Of a DNA stretch of 64,000 nucleotides, positions 54,339 to 63,022 are shown piece after piece. The stretch's first letter is position 1, and every line of letters begins with the position of its first letter. The position numbers were made by a program, and so were the translations under genes. The notes under the pieces were generated by a model. The model was not told where the DNA came from and did not search any database. It saw only the letters and a list, made by a program, of their open reading frames with translations. Source of the DNA: Oceanobacillus alkalisoli (GTDB lineage Bacteria > Bacillota > Bacilli > Bacillales > Amphibacillaceae); contig NZ_JAKGBW010000015.1 in assembly GCF_021556485.1 (NCBI RefSeq), positions 1 to 64,000 on the forward strand, read 5' to 3'.

Positions 54339-56258
54339 ATGCAGAGATATATTTTAGGGAAAAAAAATCAAATCACGTTGGTCAGTGCTATTTTAATTGT
54401 CCTTGGATTCTATGGTCGATTTGGTTTAGACAATACAATCCTTTTCAATGTGTCACTCATCATTGCCTCTATTCTTGGAATCGCACCAATCGCAATCCAA
54501 GCGTACCAGGCGTTAAAAGTAAAGGTCGTCAGTATTGATGTATTAGTTACCATCGCCGTTGTTGGAGCGATACTAATTCAAAATTATGAGGAGTCAGCGA
54601 TTGTTACATTTTTATTCCTATTCGGCGCTTACTTGGAGCAGCGCACGTTGAACAAAACACGCTCAGCAATCAAAGAATTAACTGAATTAGCACCGGAAAG
54701 TGCATGGAAACAAATGGAAGATGGGGAATTTGAAGAAGTCGACGTGGATGAAGTAGATGAAGGCGATATCCTCTTAGTAAAAACGGGTGCCAAAGTGCCA
54801 GTAGACGGAACGGTATTAACTGGTGAAGGTCATATTAATGAAGCAAGTATTACTGGTGAGTCTATTCCAGTAAGTAAAGCAAACGGTTCAGAAGTTTTTG
54901 CCGGGACCATCTTAGAAAACGGAACAATCCAAATCCAAGCTGATCGTGTTGGGGAAGATACAACATTTGGTCAAATCATTGAACTGGTAGAAGAAGCGCA
55001 AGACTCAAAGTCAGCAGCAGAACGTTTTATAGATCGATTCTCCAAATACTATACACCAGCTGTTTTAGTTCTAGGTATTATTGTTTGGTTATTCACAAAT
55101 AACGTTGAACTTGCCATTACCGTTCTTGTTTTAGGATGTCCTGGAGCCCTCGTCATCGGTGTCCCTGTATCCAATGTTTCCGGTATCGGAAATGGTGCCC
55201 GTAATGGGGTACTCTTAAAAGGTAGTGAAGTCATCAATGACTTTAGTAAGGTCGACACGATTGTCTTTGATAAAACAGGTACATTGACGATCGGCAACCC
55301 GGAAGTTGCGGAAAAAGAGTTTTACGGAAAGAATACAAAAGAAGTACTCGGATACTTGGCTAGTGTGGAACGGGAATCCGACCACCCATTAGCAAAAGCA
55401 GTTCTGCAGGATATTGGGGAGACGGAATTCTCCACGGTAGAAGAAACCGAAGTAGTAAAAGGCGGCGGGATTGTTGCAAAAGTGAACGGTCACCGCATTG
55501 CAGTTGGTAACGTCGCTTTAATGGAACAAGAGAATGTAGTATTAAATGATAAAGCTCGAAAAGACGTCGAACGTTTTGAACAAAACGGAAACTCCCTTGT
55601 CCTTACAACGGTCGATGGAGAATTAAAAGTTCTGATGGGTATTCGGGACCAAATCCGCCCAGGTGTGAAACAAGATCTGCAAGCCTTGAAGAAACTTGGC
55701 GTAAAAAACCTTGTCGTCCTTTCCGGAGATAACCAGGGAACCGTTGATTTAGTTGCCCGTGAACTCGGTCTAACGGAAGCACATGGCCATATGTTACCAG
55801 AAGAAAAGTCAGCTTATATTGAAAATCTGCAAGCAGAAGGTGAAATCGTTGCCTTTGTCGGCGACGGTGTGAACGACAGTCCATCACTTGCTTTAGCGGA
55901 TATTGGGATTGCCATGGGAAGTGGAACAGACGTAGCAATTGAAACATCGGATGTCGTCTTAATGAACTCTGACTTCAGCCGCTTGCCACATGCATTAGGA
56001 TTAACAAAGTCAACTGCAAGAAATATGAAGCAAAACATTATCATTGCAGTCGGCGTTGTAGCTATCTTACTAGCTGCCTTACTGTTCAGTAACTGGATGA
56101 ACATGTCGATTGGAATGTTGGTTCATGAAGCAAGTATCTTGGTTGTCATCTTTAATGGTATGCGACTCCTCCGCTACCATTTAAGAGGCAACAAAACGGA
56201 AACAGAAACAATAGCAGAAACGAATGCGAGTATGGCTAAAACGAAAAACGCTACCTAA
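54339..56258 (+). CDS. Heavy-metal P1B-type ATPase with CPG membrane motif
   Basis: About 639 residues. It lacks an N-terminal metal-binding domain and has about eight helices. Landmarks are the A-domain TGES (residues 172-175), the membrane motif GCPGALVIGVPVS (Cys267-Pro268-Gly269 where CPC or SPC is usual), phosphorylation Asp311 in DKTGTLT, SDHPLAKA, and GDGVNDSP. It exports a soft or transition metal from the cytosol. The CPG variant occurs in some Firmicute ATPases to my recollection; specificity is uncertain. The downstream HMA-domain protein likely delivers the metal. ATG 54339 follows GTGGAGGAAAGC. TTGAC-N4-GTCAA sites lie before this gene and before the next one. Confidence 0.85.
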   Translation: MQRYILGKKNQITLVSAILIVLGFYGRFGLDNTILFNVSLIIASILGIAPIAIQAYQALKVKVVSIDVLVTIAVVGAILIQNYEESAIVTFLFLFGAYLEQRTLNKTRSAIKELTELAPESAWKQMEDGEFEEVDVDEVDEGDILLVKTGAKVPVDGTVLTGEGHINEASITGESIPVSKANGSEVFAGTILENGTIQIQADRVGEDTTFGQIIELVEEAQDSKSAAERFIDRFSKYYTPAVLVLGIIVWLFTNNVELAITVLVLGCPGALVIGVPVSNVSGIGNGARNGVLLKGSEVINDFSKVDTIVFDKTGTLTIGNPEVAEKEFYGKNTKEVLGYLASVERESDHPLAKAVLQDIGETEFSTVEETEVVKGGGIVAKVNGHRIAVGNVALMEQENVVLNDKARKDVERFEQNGNSLVLTTVDGELKVLMGIRDQIRPGVKQDLQALKKLGVKNLVVLSGDNQGTVDLVARELGLTEAHGHMLPEEKSAYIENLQAEGEIVAFVGDGVNDSPSLALADIGIAMGSGTDVAIETSDVVLMNSDFSRLPHALGLTKSTARNMKQNIIIAVGVVAILLAALLFSNWMNMSIGMLVHEASILVVIFNGMRLLRYHLRGNKTETETIAETNASMAKTKNAT

Positions 56259-56291
56259 ACATGTTAAAAGAATGTAAAAGGTAAGGAAAAC

Positions 56292-56305
56292 TTGACCGCC
56301 GTCAA
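56292..56305. promoter_or_regulatory. Putative metalloregulator operator, copy 3
   Basis: TTGACCGCCGTCAA lies between the ATPase gene and the HMA-domain gene, about 90 bases before the latter, implying its own regulated promoter. Confidence 0.6.
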
Positions 56306-56395
56306 TTTTTAAAAAGCGAAACAGTGTTATATTAGAAGTGTAAAGAAGAACAAACGAATAAAACTTAAAACTAAAAGTAAAAGGAGATTGATACC

Positions 56396-56629
56396 ATGCA
56401 AAAAGCAACGATTCATTTAGAGACGTTATCCTGCCCATCCTGCCTACAGAAGATTGAGAACGCCGTAAAGGGATTAGACGGTATTGAAAAAGATAGCGTT
56501 AAAGTAATGTTCAACTCCAGTAAAGTAAAAACAGATTTCAATTCTGAAACAGTGGGGATTGAAAATATCGAAAAAGCGATTGAAGATCTGGGATACCCAG
56601 TTATAAAATCAAAAGTAAAATCTGCTTAA
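56396..56629 (+). CDS. Heavy-metal-associated (HMA) domain metallochaperone
   Basis: A 77-residue single HMA domain. The metal-binding motif is LSCPSCLQKIENAV (CxxC at residues 13-16, with Leu-Ser in place of the usual MTCxxC). The ferredoxin-like fold pattern continues to IEKAIEDLGYPVI. It resembles CopZ-type chaperones but is not clearly copper-specific. AAAAGGAGATTGATACC precedes the ATG. It probably hands metal to the neighbouring ATPase, which has no HMA domain of its own. Palindromic element copy 5 lies directly after its stop. Confidence 0.85.
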   Translation: MQKATIHLETLSCPSCLQKIENAVKGLDGIEKDSVKVMFNSSKVKTDFNSETVGIENIEKAIEDLGYPVIKSKVKSA

Positions 56630-56632
56630 ATT

Positions 56633-56750
56633 GAATGAATTTCATAATTACCAAAGTCGGCTTCACCATCACCATATGTAGTTGGGAACGAACCAACTCA
56701 ACTACATATGGTGATAATGAAACATTAAATACGTATTATGAAATTCATTA
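56633..56750 (-). repeat. 118-bp palindromic MITE-like element, copy 5 (orientation B), target duplication AATT
   Basis: GAATGAATTTCATAATTACC to ATTATGAAATTCATTA. AATT at 56629-56632 is repeated at 56751-56754 (the first base being the last of the HMA-gene TAA). It may act as the transcription end of the HMA gene. Bases 56755-56950 hold no other gene. Confidence 0.9.
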
Positions 56751-56950
56751 AATTGTATAAAGATGAGAAGGAAAACATACTAAGATTAGTATTTTTTTGT
56801 TGGGTAGCCCGGTACGTCCCGAATGCTATCGAAAACAAGGTTGTTTAGGCTTATTTGTCGAAAAAGTTGCAAATGAGTCATCCATAGATGGCATCTCAAC
56901 TGAAATATAGGGTATAGTAAAAATGTAAACCAACTTGAGGAGTGAATAAT

Positions 56951-58042
56951 ATGTCAGCAGTTATTTTTCAATCACCGAGTAAGTATATTCAAGGAGCTCA
57001 CGTATTAAATGAGATTGGCGGGCATGTAAAAGCTTTAGGTGCGAAACCTCTCATTTTATCGGATGAAGTCGTGTGGGGGATCACCGGCGAGCAAATTGAA
57101 GCAAGCTTCAAGGAAGTAAGTTTGGATTATCATTTTGTCGAATTTCACGGGGAAGCTTCCCTGAATGAAATCGATCGCGTCGTAGAAGAAGGTAAGAGTC
57201 AGACGGTCGATCTTGTTGTAGGTGTTGGTGGTGGGAAGACGTTGGATTCAGCTAAAGCAATTGCCGATGGGCTTGATGTTAGGGTTGTTATTGTTCCAAC
57301 AACAGCTTCAACGGATGCACCGACTAGTGCCTTATCCGTTATTTACAATGATCAGGGTGTATTTGAGTCATACAAGTTTTACAATAAGAACCCAGATCTT
57401 GTATTGATTGACACCGCAGTTGTTGCTAAAGCTCCACCGCGCTTCTTCTCATCTGGAATTGCGGACGCGATGGCAACATGGGTAGAAGCTAGAGCGAACA
57501 TCAAAAGCGGTGGGAATACGATGGCTGGAGGGAAGCCTAGTATTGCTGCACAAGCCATTGCAAAAGCCTGTGAAGAGACATTATTTAAATATGGAATACC
57601 AGCCTATCATGCAGTAGAAAAAGGACTTGTCACGAAACAGGTCGAGGCCGTTGTTGAAGCAAACACATTGTTATCTGGTTTAGGATTTGAGACTGGAGGG
57701 CTTGCAGCAGCGCATGCAATCCATAATGGATTTACTGTTCTTGAAGGTGATATTCATGATTTAACACATGGTGAAAAAGTTGCTTACGGGACGTTAGTTC
57801 AGTTAATGCTCGAATTGCATTCCGAAGCGGAATTAAGAAAATACATTCATTTCTACCAGGCGTTGAATTTACCAACTACTTTAAGGGAAATGCATTTGGA
57901 TAAAGTATCCTTTGAAGATCTTGTAAGAATAGGTGAAGCAGCAACACAAGAAGGCGAAACAATGAAGAATCTATCGCCAGAAATTACTGCAGAAGACGTA
58001 GCAAACGCAATTCTTGCAGTTGACCAAATAAACCAGAACTAG
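56951..58042 (+). CDS. gldA: Glycerol dehydrogenase
   Basis: A 363-residue NAD-dependent iron-type dehydrogenase. It oxidises glycerol to dihydroxyacetone. The family signatures are the start [17 protein letters not shown], the cofactor motif [13 protein letters not shown] (about residues 95-107), [19 protein letters not shown], and the zinc ligands Asp ([14 protein letters not shown]), His ([10 protein letters not shown]) and His (HGEKVAYGT). ATG at 56951 is preferred over the in-frame GTG at 56942 since TTGAGGAGTG lies just upstream. Monocistronic. No dihydroxyacetone kinase genes are seen nearby. Confidence 0.92.
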   Translation: MSAVIFQSPSKYIQGAHVLNEIGGHVKALGAKPLILSDEVVWGITGEQIEASFKEVSLDYHFVEFHGEASLNEIDRVVEEGKSQTVDLVVGVGGGKTLDSAKAIADGLDVRVVIVPTTASTDAPTSALSVIYNDQGVFESYKFYNKNPDLVLIDTAVVAKAPPRFFSSGIADAMATWVEARANIKSGGNTMAGGKPSIAAQAIAKACEETLFKYGIPAYHAVEKGLVTKQVEAVVEANTLLSGLGFETGGLAAAHAIHNGFTVLEGDIHDLTHGEKVAYGTLVQLMLELHSEAELRKYIHFYQALNLPTTLREMHLDKVSFEDLVRIGEAATQEGETMKNLSPEITAEDVANAILAVDQINQN

Positions 58043-58074
58043 GGAGTTTACCCTAAAATTTTGCATGGAAAAAA

Positions 58075-58108
58075 GGTGCTGGACAATAAATTGTCTGGCA
58101 CCCTTATT
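58075..58108. terminator. Terminator between gldA and the convergent symporter gene
   Basis: GGTGCTGGACAA pairs with TTGTCTGGCACC around TAAA, with a short T-rich tail on the plus strand and ACCTTTTTT on the minus strand. Confidence 0.85.
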
Positions 58109-58110
58109 AT

Positions 58111-59274
58111 TTATGCAGCTGGATCTTCCGACTTAGCTCCGATAATCTTGTCAACCATCATTGCAATTGCTCCGTCACCGGTCACGTTTGTTGCGGTTCC
58201 GAAGCTATCCTGCGCCATGTATAATGCAATCATTAATCCAAGTGCTGTTTCATCAAATCCGAGCATTGTGCTAAGTAAGCCTAAGGCTGCCATAACGGCA
58301 CCACCTGGAACACCAGGAGCAGCAATCATAATAATTCCTAACATTAAAATGAAGGGAATCATCATTCCGAAAGTTGGCAGTGACATTCCGTCAGAAAGCA
58401 CCATAACTGCTACTGAACACATCACAAGTGTAATCGTACTTCCTGCCAAATGAATGGTTGCACACAATGGGACAGCCGAATCAGCTACACCATTACTTAC
58501 CCCATTGTTTTTGGAAGAGCGAACCGTTATAGGAATTGTAGCAGCACTGGACATTGTTCCGAGTCCAGTAAAATAGGCCGGCAGCATTGTTTTTAACAAG
58601 GAAAATGGATTTTTCCCGGTAAGCGAACCCGCGACAATATAAAGGACGACGAGCCATACCCAGTGGATTGCAATTGCCATGACAAGTACGAGCCCGAATG
58701 CTTGTAGCGTGTCAAATACCGTTCCATCTGCAGCAAGTTCGGCAAAAATACTTGCAATGTAGAACGGTAAAATTGGAATGATGACTTTCCAGATGAGACG
58801 TTCAATAATTTCTTTCCCCTCATCAAAGAAAGATCTTAATGTAGGGCTTTCAACCCGTGTAATCCCAATCCCGAACACAAAAGCGAGAACTAAAGCTGTC
58901 ATCACACCTGTAATCGGGTCAATCGTAAGTTCAAATATAGGATCAAAACCACTTGCTTCTTCTGCGGAGGCACCACCATTTCCAACGAGCATTGGAATAA
59001 CAAAAAGAGCAACAATAAATGCTAACGTGCCCGCTAAAATAGTGGAAGCATAAGCAAGTCCACCGGTGACCCCAAGCATTTTCCCGGAATGCTTACCGAA
59101 ACTCGCAATCCCACTGGCAATATAAAAAATAATGATAAGTGGAATCGTAAATCCGAGGAATTGTCCGAACAGGTCTTTGAATGTTACGACAATCTCCACG
59201 ATGAATTCTGGGATAACTAATCCGATAAGAATACCGGCGACAATACCGACGAGTAATTTAACGATTAATTTCAT
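58111..59274 (-). CDS. Dicarboxylate/amino acid:cation symporter (DAACS family)
   Basis: A 387-residue transporter with about eight helices and two hairpins. FTIPLIIIFYIASGIASFGK, TGLGTMSSAATIPITVRSSKNNGVS (Ser-rich HP1) and VPLCATIHLAGSTITLVMCSVAVM (the unusual equivalent of the NMDG/T segment), then APGVPGGAVMAALGLLSTM (HP2), are family features. It imports glutamate, aspartate, serine/threonine or C4-acids with Na+ or H+. It resembles the SstT/YdbH-like branch only loosely, and the substrate is not assignable. Start ATG at 59274 with AAGGAGTGAAGAA upstream. Monocistronic. Confidence 0.82.
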   Translation of the reverse strand: MKLIVKLLVGIVAGILIGLVIPEFIVEIVVTFKDLFGQFLGFTIPLIIIFYIASGIASFGKHSGKMLGVTGGLAYASTILAGTLAFIVALFVIPMLVGNGGASAEEASGFDPIFELTIDPITGVMTALVLAFVFGIGITRVESPTLRSFFDEGKEIIERLIWKVIIPILPFYIASIFAELAADGTVFDTLQAFGLVLVMAIAIHWVWLVVLYIVAGSLTGKNPFSLLKTMLPAYFTGLGTMSSAATIPITVRSSKNNGVSNGVADSAVPLCATIHLAGSTITLVMCSVAVMVLSDGMSLPTFGMMIPFILMLGIIMIAAPGVPGGAVMAALGLLSTMLGFDETALGLMIALYMAQDSFGTATNVTGDGAIAMMVDKIIGAKSEDPAA

Positions 59275-59486
59275 TTCTTCACTCCTTCTCCAGTTTTAGA
59301 TTTCCTTAAATATATCACTGCTCTGATCTTAATACAAGCGCGCTTTCAGGGCTTTCGTGGTGTCATACATGTTCTCAAATTTGTCGAAAAATGTTGTTTC
59401 CGAATCGATTAAGGGGATACTAAGAATGCTACTTTTCTAATTTTGTCGTATGATTTTAATAGATGTATTTTAAGTAGGGCAGGTGA

Positions 59487-60734
59487 ATGATGGTGACAGT
59501 GTTAATTATCGGTATTATTATTCTTTTTATCGCATCAAGTTATTTTTCAGGCAGCGAAACGGCACTCACGGCAACGAATGAGATGAAGCTTCAGCTGAAA
59601 GCAGCAAGCGGGGATAAAAAAGCCGAGCGTTTACTCAAGCTCGTGAACAATCCGGATCTCTTTATTCCGGGTATTTTAATCGCGAATAATGTACCGAATA
59701 TCGTGCTTCCTTCCCTTGTGACGATTGTCGCTTTAGAGTTTGGCTGGAATATAGGAATCACAACAGCGATACTTACCGTATTAATTATTATCTTTGCGGA
59801 AGTGATGCCGAAATCAGTTGCAGCAGCTTTTCCCGAACGGATTTCTTATATCGTCTATTATCCAACGATGCTCATCCTGTTAATCTTAAAGCCTTTTATT
59901 TGGCTGCTTAATCTCCTGACAAAAACAACAATCAGATTGCTTGGAAAAGGAGAAGGTGAGGAAATCACCATTTCAAAGGCGGAAATGCGGGCGATGGTCG
60001 ATATTGCTCATACAGAAGGAACGTTTAAAAATGATGAAATGTATCGCTTGAAATCGATGATGGATTTCCAAACATTAAATGTTTCCGACGTATTGAAAAC
60101 GCATCGAGTCGAGATGAAAGCCATCCCGACTGATATTGCCTTTGACGAGGCAAAAGAATTTTTGCTGGAAAATCATCATACGCGCTATCCGATATATGAA
60201 GGGGACAGCGATAATATTGTTGGTGTCTTCCATTCGAAGTTCATTTTATCCTGGTCGATCAATCCGGGAAAAGGAATTAAAGAATTCTCTGATATGAATC
60301 CTTTGTTTATTTACGAGTTCAATTCAATTGACTCGGTGTTTAAAAAGATGATGGACGCAAAAAAACATATCGCAATTGTGCTGGATGAATATGGTGGAAC
60401 AGAAGGGTTAATTACTCATGAGGATCTAATCGAGACGATGATTGGTCAAGATATTGAAGATGAGATGGATGAAGATGATGCACTGATTCATGAGCAAACG
60501 GAAACAGTTATCATTTGTGATGGACGTTTGTCGTTACACCGTTTAAATACTGTCTTCCAGGTTGATCTTCCCGAAGAAGCTGATAATGTAGCAGGTTTTA
60601 TTTTGAGCCAATACAGCTATTTGCCAGAAGAGGGAGAAATATTTTCGTATGGAAATTTGGAATTTAAGGTATTGGAAGTAAGTGAACGAAGAGTGCACTT
60701 AGTGGCAATCAGAAAGCTTCAGGACAATGACTAA
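59487..60734 (+). CDS. CNNM/CorC-family transporter-associated protein (DUF21-CBS-CorC)
   Basis: A 415-residue protein. The N-terminal DUF21 (CNNM) membrane domain has three to four helices (residues about 1-150; IASSYFSGSETALTATNEMKL is the signature). Two CBS domains (about 200-320; VLDEYGGTEGLITHEDLIE) and a C-terminal CorC/HlyC domain (about 335-412; GRLSLHRLNTVF, FILSQYSYLPEEGE) follow. This family mediates Mg2+ or Co2+ export or homeostasis (MpfA/YhdP in Firmicutes). GCAGGTGA lies before the ATG at 59487. Stands alone upstream of the TPP riboswitch. A MpfA-like magnesium exporter is plausible. Confidence 0.85.
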   Translation: MMVTVLIIGIIILFIASSYFSGSETALTATNEMKLQLKAASGDKKAERLLKLVNNPDLFIPGILIANNVPNIVLPSLVTIVALEFGWNIGITTAILTVLIIIFAEVMPKSVAAAFPERISYIVYYPTMLILLILKPFIWLLNLLTKTTIRLLGKGEGEEITISKAEMRAMVDIAHTEGTFKNDEMYRLKSMMDFQTLNVSDVLKTHRVEMKAIPTDIAFDEAKEFLLENHHTRYPIYEGDSDNIVGVFHSKFILSWSINPGKGIKEFSDMNPLFIYEFNSIDSVFKKMMDAKKHIAIVLDEYGGTEGLITHEDLIETMIGQDIEDEMDEDDALIHEQTETVIICDGRLSLHRLNTVFQVDLPEEADNVAGFILSQYSYLPEEGEIFSYGNLEFKVLEVSERRVHLVAIRKLQDND

Positions 60735-60804
60735 CATGATTGCTTGACCATTCTCCTTGCTAAAGGCTCATTATTATGCAATAGTAGAATTAATAGAATA
60801 TTTC

Positions 60805-60906
60805 TCACCACTAGGGGTGCGTAATTTGCTGAGAGAGTCAGTTGGAAAGCTGTCTCAACCCTTCGAACTTGATCTAGTTGATACTAGCGAAAGAAAGCGG
60901 TGTTTG
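60805..60906 (+). ncRNA. TPP riboswitch (THI element)
   Basis: The conserved blocks CTAGGGGTGC, GCTGAGAGAG, CAACCCTTCGAACTTGATCT, GTTGATACTAGCG and AAAGAAAGCGG appear in order. It controls the downstream tenA gene. Confidence 0.95.
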
Positions 60907-60932
60907 ATAGCGATATTGTGCATGCTATATAC

Positions 60933-60972
60933 AGACCGCCTTTTCCATTATATAAAGGAGCGGTCTTTTTTA
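60933..60972 (+). terminator. Terminator under TPP control
   Basis: AGACCGCC pairs with GGAGCGGTCT (one bulge), followed by TTTTT. It lies between the aptamer and tenA. Confidence 0.88.
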
Positions 60973-61075
60973 ATGGAATGGGTAAAGAAATAAACAATAC
61001 TTGATTAAGCTATCAGCAAATCGAGTCGCCCCTTTGTGGTGTGGAGCATTCTTACCAAAAAGGGAGGAATAATTT

Positions 61076-61750
61076 ATGAGTGAACAGTTTACAGATCGTC
61101 TATGGAGAAAAGTGCAGCCAATTTGGGAAGCTTACTTGGAGCATCCATTTGTGAAAGGAATCGGGGATGGGACGCTTGATAAGGAAAAGTTCAAGCATTA
61201 TATGAAGCAGGACTATGTCTATTTAATCGAGTATTCAAGAATCTTTGCGATTGGAAGCTCAAAGTCACCAGATTTACATACGATGACGATGTTTGCGAAC
61301 CTTTTGCACGGGACGTTGAATATGGAGATGGAATTACACCGGGAATATGCGGCTCGCTTCGGAATTACAAATGAAGAACTTGAGGAAACAGAACCTTCCG
61401 CAACGATGACTGCTTATACAAGCTATATGCTGAATGTTTCCCAGCTGGGTGGTGTGGAAAATGCGATTGCATCTGTGCTGGCCTGTGCGTGGAGCTATAA
61501 CTACATTGGAAAAGAGTTAGCGAAGAATGCCGAGTCGTTAGAGCATGAGTTCTACGGTGATTGGATACAGATGTATTCGTCAGTTGAATTCACGGAGCTC
61601 GCTGAAAACTGCCAGAAGTTGATTAACGATTACACAGCAGGCAAGTCTGAAAAAGATTTGCAAGCGCTTGAAGATATTGTTGTAAAAACAAGTAAGTTTG
61701 AATATATGTTCTGGGAAATGGCTGAGAATATCGAAATGTGGCCGGTTTAA
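61076..61750 (+). CDS. tenA: Thiaminase II / aminopyrimidine aminohydrolase
   Basis: A 224-residue all-helical enzyme that salvages thiamine by hydrolysing aminopyrimidine breakdown products to HMP. Landmarks: FVKGIGDGTLDKEKFKHYMKQDYVYL (residues about 24-49), the active-site Cys in SVLACAWSYNYIGK (about 135), EFYGDWIQMYSS and the C-terminal catalytic Glu in FEYMFWEMAEN. GGGAGGAATAATTT precedes the ATG. Expression is controlled by the TPP riboswitch 100-270 bases upstream, so it is induced when thiamine is low. No other thi genes follow; a terminator ends the transcript. Confidence 0.95.
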   Translation: MSEQFTDRLWRKVQPIWEAYLEHPFVKGIGDGTLDKEKFKHYMKQDYVYLIEYSRIFAIGSSKSPDLHTMTMFANLLHGTLNMEMELHREYAARFGITNEELEETEPSATMTAYTSYMLNVSQLGGVENAIASVLACAWSYNYIGKELAKNAESLEHEFYGDWIQMYSSVEFTELAENCQKLINDYTAGKSEKDLQALEDIVVKTSKFEYMFWEMAENIEMWPV

Positions 61751-61761
61751 AGGAATAGAGG

Positions 61762-61790
61762 GGGGAGTGTTTGTCGCTCCCCAACTTTTT
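61762..61790 (+). terminator. Terminator after tenA
   Basis: GGGGAGTG and CGCTCCCC around a short loop, followed by AACTTTTTC. Confidence 0.8.
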
Positions 61791-61812
61791 CAAGCTTTTT
61801 TTACTTTTTCCC

Positions 61813-61953
61813 TTATCCTGCGAACGAGGGAGATTCATTCAAGGTCGTTGGTCCCGCGATATGGGGACTGAGATTGTCATCTTTTGTTGAAAAGATGGAT
61901 GGCGATTCATGAGAACAAGGAATGAGTATTAATCTTTCTGTATGAATTTCCAT
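61813..61953 (-). pseudogene. Truncated GNAT acetyltransferase remnant
   Basis: MEIHTERLILIPCSHE, the canonical start of a GNAT-family acetyltransferase (TERLxLxP), lies behind GGAGTGATTTGG at the expected distance. It is followed by only about 30 unrelated codons to a stop, so the enzyme's core is gone. Confidence 0.55.
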
Positions 61954-62145
61954 TTTCCAAATCACTCCAATTTTGATAATAGCTATAATGAATATTTTCA
62001 ATTCACCTTCATTACGTGCCAAGTTTATTATATGTTTCACTTTTTATAATCTTTAACGAATATTGCGATTTCAATCAATCTATACTATGATGAATGATAC
62101 AATATTTCGTTTTTTATTGGAATATAACTACATACGATAAGACCC

Positions 62146-62313
62146 GTAATCATGGTGTCTGTGAAGACTTAATAGGGAATCTGGTGCGAACCCAGAACTG
62201 TACCCGCAACTGTAAATGCTGACGAAATAAGTAAATCCACTGTCTTGGACGGGAAGGAATTAGAGTAGGATGAAGCATCAGTCAGGAGACCTGCCATTAT
62301 TATGAACATTATC
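62146..62313 (+). ncRNA. Cobalamin riboswitch
   Basis: The aptamer core is clear: TTAATAGGGAATCTGGTG, CGAACCCAGAACTGTACCCGC, AACTGTAAATGC, and the B12 box AAGCATCAGTCAGGAGACC with TGCC, plus the P1 pairing CATGGTG...CTGCCAT. About 90 bases separate it from a terminator, but no cobalamin-related gene follows. Confidence 0.95.
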
Positions 62314-62402
62314 TTCTTCGGGAGCTGGGAAGGTATAATAAGGTTGACTCTGACTTTTAACGGTAATTAATTACTGTTTTATTGAAGATGCTATCTTTTT
62401 AT

Positions 62403-62427
62403 ACCCATCTGCTTTGATGGGTTTTTT
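62403..62427 (+). terminator. Terminator downstream of the cobalamin riboswitch
   Basis: ACCCATC pairs with GATGGGT, followed by TTTTTTC. Upstream, ATCTTC and GAAGAT (about 62310 and 62384) can pair as an alternative structure. Confidence 0.88.
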
Positions 62428-62509
62428 CATTGTTTCATAAATTACTCAAAAGACTCTCCCGTAATTTATGTAAGTGAATTCCTATAGCGAACTAAGGAGA
62501 GGTTATGGA

Positions 62510-62992
62510 ATGGAAGAAAAACTGCCTGCAACGTTATCAAGAACTATTCAGTCAAAACTTATTTTACCACCGGATACGAATCATATGGGAACGGTGTTTG
62601 GAGGAACAGTCTTAGCTTACATTGATGAAATAGCAGCAATTGCAGCCATGAAGCACAGCCGAAGTGTCGTTGTCACGGCTTCGATCGATACGGTGAATTT
62701 CCTCTCAACTGCTAAGGCGGGAGACATCTTAACGTTGGAAGCGGTCGTCGTTTCTACTGGGCGAACATCAATGGAGATATATGTGAAAGTAGAATGCCAG
62801 CATTTGGATACAGGTGACATAACAACAACTACTACTGCAATTCTGACAATGGTTGCGATTAATAGCGAAGGGATACCGACTCAAGTTAGTGGGGTGATTC
62901 CAGAAACCGAAGAAGAGAAGCGTCTTTTCCAAAGTGCGCAAGTAAGAAAAAATCGCCGGATGCAGATTCGGGAGTATTCAGGGGGCAGGTGA
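62510..62992 (+). CDS. Acyl-CoA thioesterase (hotdog fold, YkhA-like)
   Basis: A 160-residue hotdog-fold thioesterase that hydrolyses acyl-CoA to fatty acid and CoA. LILPPDTNHMGTVFGGTVLAYIDEIAAIAAMKHS is the family core with the catalytic Asp/Asn-His-x-G motif; VVTASIDTVNFLSTAKAGDILTLEAVV is the second strand. It resembles the cytosolic BfiT/YkhA group. The ATG at 62510 follows AAGGAGAGG; an in-frame start at 62474 is upstream of it. It is the first gene after the cobalamin riboswitch terminator, 83 bases downstream of it. No B12 link is known for this family. Confidence 0.85.
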   Translation: MEEKLPATLSRTIQSKLILPPDTNHMGTVFGGTVLAYIDEIAAIAAMKHSRSVVVTASIDTVNFLSTAKAGDILTLEAVVVSTGRTSMEIYVKVECQHLDTGDITTTTTAILTMVAINSEGIPTQVSGVIPETEEEKRLFQSAQVRKNRRMQIREYSGGR

Positions 62993-63014
62993 GAAAGAAT
63001 CCTGCCCCTTTCTC
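62982..63014 (+). terminator. Terminator overlapping the thioesterase stop
   Basis: GGGGCAGG pairs with CCTGCCCC around an 11-base loop, followed by TTTCTC. Confidence 0.7.
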
Positions 63015-63022
63015 AGCTTCAT

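Noticed and set aside
60757-60993. Small open frame of 78 codons before tenA
   Set aside because: It coincides with the TPP riboswitch and its terminator; the coding look is chance.
61813-62040. A 75-codon protein starting at 62040 on the minus strand
   Set aside because: The first 29 codons have no ribosome-binding site, and only the part from 61953 has the GNAT signature. Treated as a truncated remnant.
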